NCBI GenBank assembly: GCA_021234535.1
Contig: CM037840.1
Coordinates: 3,814,565-3,878,564 of the forward strand
Length of the DNA stretch: 64,000 nt
Direction: 5' to 3'
DNA from: Stichopus chloronotus
Lineage: Eukaryota; Echinodermata; Holothuroidea; Aspidochirotida; Stichopodidae
Shown here: positions 38,801-50,800 of the stretch, in pieces
How positions within the stretch are numbered: position 1 is the stretch's first letter
How the letters are laid out: each line of letters opens with the position of its first letter
Notes under the pieces: model-generated
Database searches by the model: none
Told to the model about the DNA's origin: nothing
The model's input: the letters and a program-made list of their open reading frames with translations, nothing else
Position numbers and translations under genes: made by a program

Positions 38801-41800
38801 TTCTCAGACAATCTTGGACAAAATTGTTGGGACACTTTGTCGTATGTTGCAAATATAATACTGAATTTTAGGTGATAGGATAACATGAAACCCCGCGCCC
38901 CTTTCCAATGTTGCGCTATAGAAGTGAATGTACCCTTTGAACAGCAATACTATAGCCAACATTGAACGGGGGCACGGGGTGTCCCAAGGTATTTTGTCCA
39001 AGATTGTAGCTCTGTGAAAATTAAATGAGTTCACATAGTATAAAATTCCAGTTGTTTACATTTTATTTATTACTTCAAGGTTTCAATTTTTTTCGGAAAT
39101 TTGCCATCTTTTTTTTAAAAATCGGATATTCACATTTAGGAGATTTTGAAAAAAATTGGAATTCTGACAAAAATAGGAGATTTCGCACGCCTGAAAAGTG
39201 CTAAAAAATCAACAAAATCTTTGAATATTTTGGAATTTTCTTCAAATTCTGACAGTTCATCACTAATTGTAATGGGGTGGTTGAGAAATTGAACATAGAA
39301 ACAGCTAAAGCTGATTCAAATTTGATGTTGTAAAGCTTCTCAACTTGTTTACTCTTTTATTTTAAAAGTCATGACATAACTTACAGCAGTTCGAATGAGA
39401 AAAAAAAACAAGCAGCTGAAATTCCCATTACAGATAGGGTGCAACGTCTGTTGACTCGAAAATCCATTGTGTGCCTGTCTCAGCAAGTTTTTCTGACATA
39501 CTTTATCAAAGAAAACCCCAGTAATTAAGAGTCAATATATAAAGAGTTAATAAAACAAAGACCGACACTGTGCAACACTCTAAATGCCATCTATTTTGCA
39601 TTGTAATCGCACTTTGAAAAGTCGTATCTCAAAAACGGTCTCAGATATGCTCGAAATTCAAACATGTAGTAATTCAGAGTTTCACTCAGCAACACCTGAA
39701 TTAAACCTGCTATTATCTAGATGTATGTCACAGGACCTTCACAGGTGCAGATCCGGGATTTTAAGAAAGGTGGGCGGGGGAGTGACAGACACCATCGGCC
39801 AAAGGTGTGAAGATACCCTGGGGCAGGGGGAGCCACACCCAGGGGTCCTCCCCCACCACAATGTGAATTCTAGAAGGGCTTAGATGCAATTTCTCAGCAT
39901 TTTCCATATCTATTTGCTGATTGTGGTAAACAAAAAAAGGTCATAAAAAAAGTGTGGGGGGGGGGAGAACGACCCGGCTGTACCCCTTCCTAAATCTGCG
40001 CTTGCTTTAAGAGTGTAGTGAGTGGTGTGTCAAGTGGTGCACGATAATCTAAAAGAGTAGAATCAGAAATCATAGTAAACAAGAAGTTCCAGCAACTTTT
40101 TGTAAAGGATGTCATAGTCAACAGTGCCTTGGGAGCAGGTTCACCAAAAGGCAGTCACTCATCACCCAAAGCTACATTTTTGGCTGGTGGAAAATAAAAT
40201 TCTCAATTGGTTCTGCCTTTGATTGGCAGCAAATTTGAAAGATACAGAGCAGCTAATATTGCACAGCATACAGAGGGGCCCGTTTAGTCTATGAGCTGGC
40301 AAAGATTTAAATCACATATCGAGTACAAAAGGTTTGATTGCACAAATGAAAGGGGGTGGTGTGGGGACATAGGAATGGACATTCTCAAGTTTTAAAAATG
40401 TTGCATCTGGTGATGGGGGAGGGTTGAATGACCCCCCTGAATTACGATTTAATTACATCTTTGAGTACATCAAAGAAAAATAGCGCAGTCTGGTCAATTT
40501 CATGCTCCTAATTGTAGACCTGATGATCTTAAGTGCACAAAATGATGCAAAGGGCACTTAATCAAGATTGCGCTCAGTGGGTGTGGTTTTTACATTTAAG
40601 TCACACATTGAGTACATTGGTGAGACTTTGCAAGTACATTCTTTGCATGCCCCTGCTATCAGATCAGCAATTATTAAGTGTTCAAGTTGGTGCAAAGGGC
40701 ACCAAGAACACCTACAAGAGGGCACTATTTTGGGCACATTTAAAGCACATATTGCCTACATTCATGAAACTTTGCAAGTACATTCTTTGCATGCCCCTGA
40801 TTAACAGATCAACAATTCTTAAGTATCCAAATTGGTGCAAAAGGCAATCAGAACACCCAAAAGTGGATGCTGTTTTGGGCACATTTAAAGCACATATTGA
40901 ATGCACCAATAAAAGTTTGCAAATACATTCTTTGCATGGCCCTGATAACAGCTCAACAATTCTTAAGTGTTCAAGTTGGTGCAAAAGGCACTTAAAAGCT
41001 CCCTCAAAGAGGGTGCTGTTTTTTCCACATTGACAGCACATATTAAGTACATCGATGAAACTTCACATGTCAATTGCTTGTGTGCCCATAAATCTTAAGT
41101 GCTGAGATTAGTGTGAACTGTACTTAGGAGGTCCCAAATATGGCGATGTTTTTTTCAACATGTCAAAGAAATATTTAAATGTAGACAACCAAGTATTGTA
41201 CAATCCCCATTGAAACACACACACAACTTTTCTACTGTCACAAAGAATTACCCATATGATAATTTATTTGCATAATCTAAAACGTTTTCTGTTGCTCCAT
41301 ACCCATATTGAAATTAAACAATTCCATGCCAGTACATGTATGTCACTGTAAGAGCGACTGGGCATTTGTGTCTGAACATCCAACGCATGTCACCTAACAA
41401 CCATGCTGCACTCTCGCTTCCAGCAGAACCAATTCTGCTCACTTATGCACATGGAGTTTAAATTCTACCATCATATTTCTGTGGCACCTCTAAGCTAAAT
41501 ATTGTGTACATTGATGAAACTTGAAAATGAAAATCGGGGGTAGGCGGTTGGACACTGATGCAACAAGGCGGTGCAGAACCCGACTGAAAATTTTTTTATC
41601 AGAAACATCCAGGTGAAACATGAGTTTGAGGCCTGTAATTGTGGAGAAACATTTTCAACTTTTTATGAGTGAAAATAGCCTACTTTTAAATAATAGAATT
41701 TGCGTAGTTTTAAATAATAATATGGCAAAGTATGACCAACTATTCCCGTTTCTGAAATCATACTCAATTGTGGAGAAGCGTCATCAGTAGAGAAACTTAA

Positions 41801-44800
41801 CATTTTATGTATTTGGCATATATGTTGTAATATTTCCACTGTCAGAAAATGTGTGTTCTGTGGCTCATGTTAACGACTATAAGCTCAGAGTGCAGCTATG
41901 AGAGCATTTCGCAGATCTATGTGTGAGTCCTGACTGTCATGACAGTCATGTGATTCTTCCTTACTTTGAAACTTTGATTTAACAAGTGAATGTTTTAGAT
42001 TCAGGGGCCCTTTTATAGCCAAGAATAGGTTCCGGTGGAAAGAGCATGGATAATAGCGGATGCTCTGATATCAAATTCCAATGTTTCAGGAATGGCCTCT
42101 TTTAGGTGATGGGATTTGATATGGAGGACTGAGGTTAATATCAGTATGAAGGAGGTTCCCTTCGTTTGGATTTGATGGTGAGATACTGATCACACTTTAA
42201 AAAAAATGCTTTTAGTGGCCATTGAAAATTCTGCTTCCTCGTAGTTTTACAACAGAAGTTTCTCTATGATAATCTCTTTAAATTAGAGATATCAAGTCTG
42301 AAGATGGTTGAGAGAGCTTCAAAGTTGCAACATGTGGCTAATGGGTCCTCTAGCAACATCAAAGAACAACTTACTGTCAGAAGAAAGGGGCACATACCTC
42401 TGCTTCGAGTTGTTCGTGGGGTACAACCTTGCTCACTAATCCATGCCGAAGGGCAGCTGCAAGAAAAGCAAGAAAGATAAATGTGATAGTTTTAAGTCAA
42501 TATGGTATTTCTGAAAAACTCTAAAGAAATGAAATTAAAATAACCTGTTAAAAGGCCAAGCACCCTGGAGTAATAAATAGCAGTCACACATTTTTTTTTC
42601 TTCTTTGTGAAGACTTGATATAAGAAAACTATTTTCATGAATGATGTCATGAAATGTCTGTTTCATGAGATGAAACATATCTTTGCTGGTGCTTTGTTTA
42701 CGTTTTGCGTCGAGTTTTTTTCCGAATGCATTTGAAGGAATTACTATCAGGCGTTGTTTTTTTTTCTCTCTTGTGAGAGTACTTTTAAAATTGAATGATT
42801 AATGTTGAGACTTTCTGACTGGCCTCATGCATTACAGGACAATGTACTGTTTCATTGAAATAAAAAGCAGCCTTTATTATCAATCAAAGACGACTGATTC
42901 AGATTTTTTGGCTAAAAAGTTAGCAGAACTAGATCCTGAGGAAATTATATGGGAGATCTGTGCGAATTGTGCTGTAAGCATTTCGTCTGAAAATTTGGTG
43001 ATTTTTGGACACAAAGACCACTGTATGACAGTTCTACAGCCTTGTACAAGTGTAAAATGTGTAACCTGTTTTTTTTTTTTTTTTGCACTTTTTATAATGC
43101 AGGAATAACGACACATCCTGCTTTGACTTATCTCCTTCTCCCTTTTACAAGTGCAAATGTAAATATCATCCATGACAACCAATATGTACATGTGATACTG
43201 CAAATAGGAGAACTGCATTACAGTTCAAGTAAGTTGAATAGAGTACTTTAACTAGTGTTACTTTGAAGGGACTGTTAAACCTGGAATACAAAAGAAATAT
43301 TAGTCAGTAAAAATCAAATTCTGTGGAATATGTCATAGTCACTACAAAAAAATCAATCTCTAAGCCCTATTTTTGCACACATGAATATTCATATCCATTA
43401 CCCTTTTTCCGTTCAAGTAATGGTGATTGGCTGCTATGCTTTCTTGGAGAGTTTGAATTTTTGTAGCGCCACCAAAAATGTCAAGACAACGTTGAAATTC
43501 AAATGTCTGGTAGATGAGTACATAGGTCTCTTTCAGATTTTGTGACATGTGATATTTTCCCTTACTTTTTCTTCTCTGAAACACTGACAAAGAACAAAGG
43601 TACACCATAAGGCAATTGCCAGTACAACTTATATTCCAGCATTAGCAGGATTAATTGGCAGGATTAATTGGAACACTTTTGAGGTAGGCTTATTAGTAAT
43701 ATGAAAAAGCTGAAGCAGTGTCTAATTTAACTACTAGACTAATGCTGAGTAGATTGGTCATTAATCAGAACAGTATTTGCGGTGATGATGAATTCTTCTT
43801 GGCATTCTTGGTCAGTATTTAACCGATCTTGCTGAGGCAATCTGCCAAAACAACACGCTAAACAAAGATGGCTTGATAGAAAAAGAAATCAGTTCCCTGC
43901 AAAGCACCTTGATGTCACACCCCCACGTATTGACATTTTTACATGGATCACGCCCCCTTCCGATTCCCAGACCCATCAACTAACCTCCAAAACAGCGACT
44001 TCTACCGATTTAAAGTCAAAATGAGCATGTGTTAACCTCAGACTCCTCCTTACCCTCAGCAGTGATTGGTTCTCCTGTAAACAGCATCTCCATGGCGATC
44101 TTCCGAGGCACGGCTCTCCCCAGCGCGACTCCCGGAGTGGAACAAAACAGTCCAACATTGACCCTGGATAAAAACAACAGTTGAATAATTACCAGATTGA
44201 AACATTCCCTCACAGAGTATTTCTATAAATAGACTCGTGTGAGAACTATTTATAGATGTGATATTAAGTAAACATGGAGATTATTAACTGCTGTTTTAAA
44301 GCAGTCTGATGATACTGTCAACATAGAATGAACATAGAATGAACATAGAATGAACATAGAATGAACAGATTATTAAACCCTAAGTTTTAGGTGCCACATG
44401 ATGCATACAGAAACTTTTTTGCTGAAAGAAGTTCAGTGATCTTGCCATTATGTTGCTCGGTAAATTGTCGTTAATAGACCACATTAATATTTTGAAACGT
44501 TGTTTGCTTTCTGCACGGAAAGCTGCATCATAACTACTTTATGTTGTGGTCCTGATATCACCAAAAAATTCTTTTGTAGAATTGTCACACATGAGCTATC
44601 ACCTATGGCTCTGTGGAACTTTTTCTGCTTCTTGTTTTTCAATATTTGGAAAAAAGTCAGTTACGGTTTATTACAAAATGTGAATCTACCATACATTTTG
44701 TGTGCATTGTGTTGAGGTTTACCAAAATCTATGACAATCTCTAAACTATGCCTGGATTTTAGCTATAATGATGGAGAAGTCAGATCTATCAAACAGATCA

Positions 44801-47800
44801 TTCCTGGTAGATACTAGCATAAGAATCAACTAGAAATGTGACACATATTTGTCTAAAATACCAGCAGTTTGGTTGTTTAACAAAACTCAGTTACTGTAAT
44901 GATAGAGAATAAGACTAAAACCATTTAATGCAATGTACAGTATTTCTGTTTGAGCACAAAACTCTATTGATATTCTGCTTATATGACTACTATGTCATAA
45001 CTGGCTAACAGCTGACACCCTACAGCTACAGCAACTCCCACCATCATGCTTAGCTTAGGGGAACAAATCAAGTTTTATCTGATATAACTGCTAGCAATGT
45101 CTTAACTGGCTACCAGCTGATCCCCTGCAACCATATCAGCCAGCAAAACACTTACCCTGGGGTAGCAAATTTAGCTTTCTCTGATACAACTGCTATGTCA
45201 CAACTGGCTACCAGCTGACATCCGGCTGCTGTGGCAAGTCCTGAAAATACACAGATAAAGATCAACATAAGAATTGATACCGTTGAGAAAGTGTGCTTCA
45301 TTTTATGTTACTCCTGACATAATGGTAGCAGTTCTAACTAGTGTTTAACCCAGGTATGTGCCAGACATTTCTACCACCCAGTTCCAAAATTAGTACCTGA
45401 TTCCTTCAAAAAGTGAAAAATAGCACTACAGCTAAATGATGGCATTGTGTCAGATTGCAGAATTGTGCCAACTATACATAACAATGTTCAGTTTACTATT
45501 ACCTGTTTGTATAGACCCTCAAATATGCCACAAAATTCGATTCAGATTACTTGAACACGGAAAAAAATAGGAAGTACAAAGTTCAGAACAGAATTTGCTC
45601 CTTTTCTCTTGGAGAATCTTTGGCTCTATAGTATGTAAAGTGTAGGCGGGTAATAGACAGTACCGCCAGCTGAAAAAAAGAAAGGCTCTTTATATGCACT
45701 GTAGGTCTACATACATGCTGTAACAATCAAGCACGTAATCTGATTGATTCCTTGGCTAATTCAAGTACCATATGATACATGCTTCTGATCAGGAATATCT
45801 TCTAAAATGCATTAAGCATGCTTTGCTTGGACTAATGCTAGCATTGGTAGACACACTGTTCATTTTTGCAGTCACCCAATTGAAATGTACAATTTAAAAA
45901 TGCAGCATGTGAAAATGAAATGAACCCCTCAATTAGTTGTTGGAGGTAATTGATTTGCTACTTTGTTTCCATTGTCCTATACTATTGTAGCTCCTAACGA
46001 GGATTGAAAATATTATCAGCACTGTGCATTACACTGCAGGGGATAATTCCACTTCTCTATTTCTACATAGCACTTGTTTCCTGTAGCATCAATCTTTAAA
46101 AAAAAATCCTACACTGACACATTCAAAACGGCTTCTGCTACATGTGTCTGTACTATTCACTATTATGTGTAGCAGTACCACACAGATTACTTCCAGCATT
46201 AAATTAGAAACCGCATGCTTCTCATAGAAGAAACGTTGCAGAGCATGAAATGTGCGTAATTCTACATAAAATAATTTCGTCCACTTTATTTAGCACCCTT
46301 TGTTCAAAGGAACAAAATAACTGGAGGCCAATCATGCAGAAAAAATGTCAGCAAAGCTATGTTGACCCTATAGCCATCTTGGTTTATCCTTCCTTTCTGT
46401 CTTCTCTTTCCCTTCTGAAAAACTCCACAAAAAGCATTCCCCTTCCAGGCCCTCCTCCTGGAAAACTCTCAATACTGGATAAAACATTCAATGCCAGACA
46501 ATAAATGCAGATATGAATGCATATTAGAGGGAATTCCCATTAGCTAGTCTTCCCCAACCTGCCAGTAGCAGGTGGGGCAGGGGGGGGGGGGGAGAAAGAT
46601 CTTCTGCTCTAGTGCACTTATTAGTTTGTTATCTCTCCCTGACCACAGTCATTCCCTGTGCAAATACGGTGATCAGATAAGAGGCACACATTTCAATAGC
46701 GATGCTTCTCAACAATAGGGTTATTACAGCACAGCCTCTGAGTCACAGACCTTGTGGTTGACTATTTATTTAACCATGGATAAACTCTGCAGCATTTTTT
46801 TTTTTTTTTTAAAGTAGCTAATGGGAGATTACTCTCATGCAAATCCGTAGCAAGTTGGCCAGAGCCGAACCCATTTAGTACATTCTTGTCTACTTCACAT
46901 GTTGTATCGAAGAAATACAGCTGAGTATTATCTGCATTGATATTTATTACCAACCTGCAACTTGGGCAATGACTGGAACGGAGATATCTTGGACTAGAAG
47001 CATAACGTCAGTGCAGGCATCAAAGACTTCAGTGTGGTACTTTCTTCCTGTTTCACTGGTCTGTAAAACAAATGCTCCTTTCATTCACAAGAGATTGTGA
47101 AAGGCTGTCCATTGATAAACATATCTGGCCGAGGGTAACCAATCTCCGAGTGCATGAAAAACGTGCAAAGATCAACTGAACAGGATATGCAAAAGAATCT
47201 TCAAAACTTCTTCAAATGTTGGTATGTAAGAAGTGCAGCGGTTAACATGGAATACATTCAAAATCACAGTCATTGGGCTGCAGCAGGGGAGGTAGAAGTA
47301 TCATGCAAAATATAATCTAAGAGTGCATTCAACAAAAGATTGTAACTTGGTACATCTTGAGTTTGATTCAATACTCTTTGTGAGTGTCAACATCATTCTG
47401 ATTTGAGTAAACAATTTACAACTGTTGGGAAGGAACTTTATGGCTACGGTCAGCACCAACAATATACAATAGAGGAAATTTGAAAGAGTTTTTACCAGTT
47501 CTTTGAGGTCATGGCCAGCACAAAAGACTGACCCTTCACCGGAAATGATAATGACCCTGACTTCTTCACCAGTTTCTGCCAAGAGGTCATTTTTAACAGC
47601 TTTCAACATCTCCAGGGAGAGAGCATTCCTATGAAAAAAAAATGAAATATACATGATTTCACTAATTTGTCAAATCTTGAAAAAACAATCATTCCTTTTG
47701 GACTTATATATCTGAAATTTTGAGTCAAAGAGTAAAAATATATGATCATGATTTACTTACTTGTCACGATTTTGTAAGCAAAAAAAGACATCTGATGGCA

Positions 47801-50800
47801 AAATTCAAATGAAATTGTTGAAAATATGGATATGAAAAGCACAAAATGTCTTTATGATAAAATACTACAAAGAGTAAACTCTTACACACTGTGAAACAAT
47901 ACTGCACTGTACTTTTGTGAACTAAATGAGTCCTTATCCACACATAGAAGCACTTAATGGAATAGAGTCAAATGAAATGGAAACGGGATGAAGATGAAAA
48001 TGCTGATGAGCTACAGAAACATGATACAGGGTATGCTTTTAGATGTGAGAATGGTAGAAAAAGAAACATCATCACGTGTTTGCATGTCATTACTCACCTT
48101 TTCTTGGGATCGTTTAGATGTATTTTTCTGATGCCATCTTTTTGACTCATCAAAGTGTACTGTTTACTTAAATATGGTGAAGTTTTCAAATTTCTCCTTT
48201 GACAGGCACAGCTGTTCACATTCACTGACAAAGTCTGCAATGTGGGAGGGAAAAAGTCAAGTTCTCTGCTACATACAGTATGTTTCTTTTGTTTTTGTTT
48301 TAGAAAAGATATTTTACAGCACTCTGCTGAACAAAAAAATTAAAGTATTTCAGTGAAAACTACTAAGGAATATCAGCCAGAACAAAATGTGTCCAAATGG
48401 AAGACAGTACTGTAACAGTGAGCTTTACTGTAAATAAAACAAGAATGGTTGTTGTTTTTAAATAGGCATTTAAATAAAAATATCATAAGCTCAATTATGA
48501 ATAAACAGAAAAAGTATTTTCCATACTGCAAGTTGTTTACTGACAATCGAAGCCTGACAATTATACATAAGTTAGTGTCTTGGCCACCAGTCCCATGTGC
48601 AGGAATTGTTGCATGTTGCTGTCAACAGTCAGGATCAAACGGGTTCTCGCAAAATTTCTCATGACAGGTCAGAACAAAAATTTTAGGGTCTACCCCATTT
48701 TCATAAGGTTCATTATTCATAAGGGTAATTGTTCTTAAGGGTCATTATTCATGTGGGTTTCAGCAAAAATTAATAATAAAGTAACGCAAAAGTAAAATAA
48801 ACGTTATGAACATTGACGATAAAAAAGGTTCATTAGTCATACAAAGTTCACAATTCAGAATTGAAAAAAATGGTTGGCAACTCTTGATAGAAAAACAGAT
48901 TTGATATTAACCATATCTGCTTGCTATATTCATCACAGCTTGTTTGTGTTCATTATAGTTAAAAAAGTTTGATATTTGTAATGAAAAGAAGGTTTGCTAT
49001 TTATCACTGAAACATACAGTACGTAGGTCTGTTACTCCTTATTGAATAAGAAGTTTGTAAAGTATAAGTACGGTTTGAATTTCTTAATGAACAAAAGCTC
49101 TCAACCATTTACCCTATCATGAACACTTTTCCTATTATGAATACCAACCATGACTTCTGAACTTTTCTTTCCATTATGGATATTAACTCTGTTTCATATT
49201 ACATGTATGAAAAATGAAACTCTATTATGAATCATTACCCATTATGAATTATGGACCTTACTATCAATTATGAATAAAGAACATTTTTTCCATTATAAAA
49301 ATCAAACCTTTCTTCCATATTATTGTGCATAGAACCTTGCAATTTTTTTTTCTTAATTATGAATAAGCAATCCCTAGTTATATACTTAGGCAGGCCTACA
49401 TTTAACTTGGACCTCTTTTCCAAAAACCCTTATGAATACTGTAGACAGTTGCCAATAAAATTTTGTAACTGAACTGCAGATCTGGTAAACTTGCTGGGAT
49501 AATCATTATACTTTCAGTATTTGTCAAAGAACTAGATAAACGAGAATGACGTCATGGAGCGATAAGTGAAGCCAAGAAATTTTGGGGGCGTCCTACGGAG
49601 TTGGGCAAGAACTTTTCTTTCGGAACGGCGCGTAACACAAATTCAATGGAAGTAAAGAAGTGAACAACGTTGAAAGCCACAAAAATGGTGATAACTTGCG
49701 CAGCTTTCTGTTGTACCGATCGGTTCAACCCCGATGGTAACATACAATTCCACAGGTAACTTAACCTGCTGTTTTTTTACGGTAATGAGTTGATAAAGCA
49801 CAAATTTCAGCACATTTTAGGCCGGGAGGTATGCAATGTGCGACGATCGTGCAGCTAACCTGTAACTAAGTTACGCTTGTTCTTTTGAAAGCAAAGCCAA
49901 GGTCTGCACTGCTACAGTACTAACGTTACTGACGTAGTATTCATACAACTTTCAATGTGAATAAAATGTCGAGAAACAAAGAAATATGGGAATAATACTG
50001 TCATCACATAAGAAAAAGATCACAGTTACGCCTATAGGTGCTTATTCTTACCATTTGTCTGGATTCGTATGCCTAGACCTACAGTTAGGAGCCATCCTAA
50101 TGAACAGAAGGCCTACATTTGTTCGCCTAGGAGTAGCTGCTGTGTTTCTGTTAGTAAAATTTTTTTTGAATTAATATTCTTTTTATTTCTAATCACAAAG
50201 CCTGAACAGCTGATAAAGGCTAGACCACAGATCGAGCCCTAGACATCCTAACTAGTAGAAGCCTAGCTAGTATAGATTGAAGATGGGCAACTTTGAAAAG
50301 CGAAAGAAAACTAGTAGGCAAAATATCAATGGAGGTCTTTGTTTGAAAGTCCTTATCAAGGAACAAAAATCTTTCTTGGAAGTCTTGTAACTTAACGTTT
50401 GGAAGAACAACGTGCTTTTTGAAGTAGCCTACAGTACATCCTTGGCCATAGTGAATCAGAGTTACATAGCAATGATGACCATAAATCTTAAATGGTGACT
50501 AACTAAGTGAATAAAAAAAGTTCTGATTCTAATTTGCTCTGAGCTGTATTTCATTTAAATTCTAGGTAGGTCTAAACTACGTACACAATGTACAGAACTT
50601 ACATCCACCATATCAGCACCAAGTTGCTCAAAATCTTCAGTTCCAGCCAAGACAGTTGTAACATATTAAGCAAACTCCTGAACTATTACAATGCGGAACA
50701 GCCTCTTCATACAGTGCTACGTAGATATTAGACAGCCTCTTCACAATTCCCAATACTTCATTACAAAACTGAACACAACTGGCTGGTGGGCCTATATGCC

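Noticed and set aside
40533..41033. 166-codon plus-strand open frame
   Set aside because: Produced by the ~145-bp tandem repeat; the encoded peptide repeats with the DNA unit and lacks any known motif.
49552..49743. Minus-strand open frame starting opposite the THAP exon
   Set aside because: It is a shadow of the P-like element's left end and THAP exon 1; no splice or motif support.
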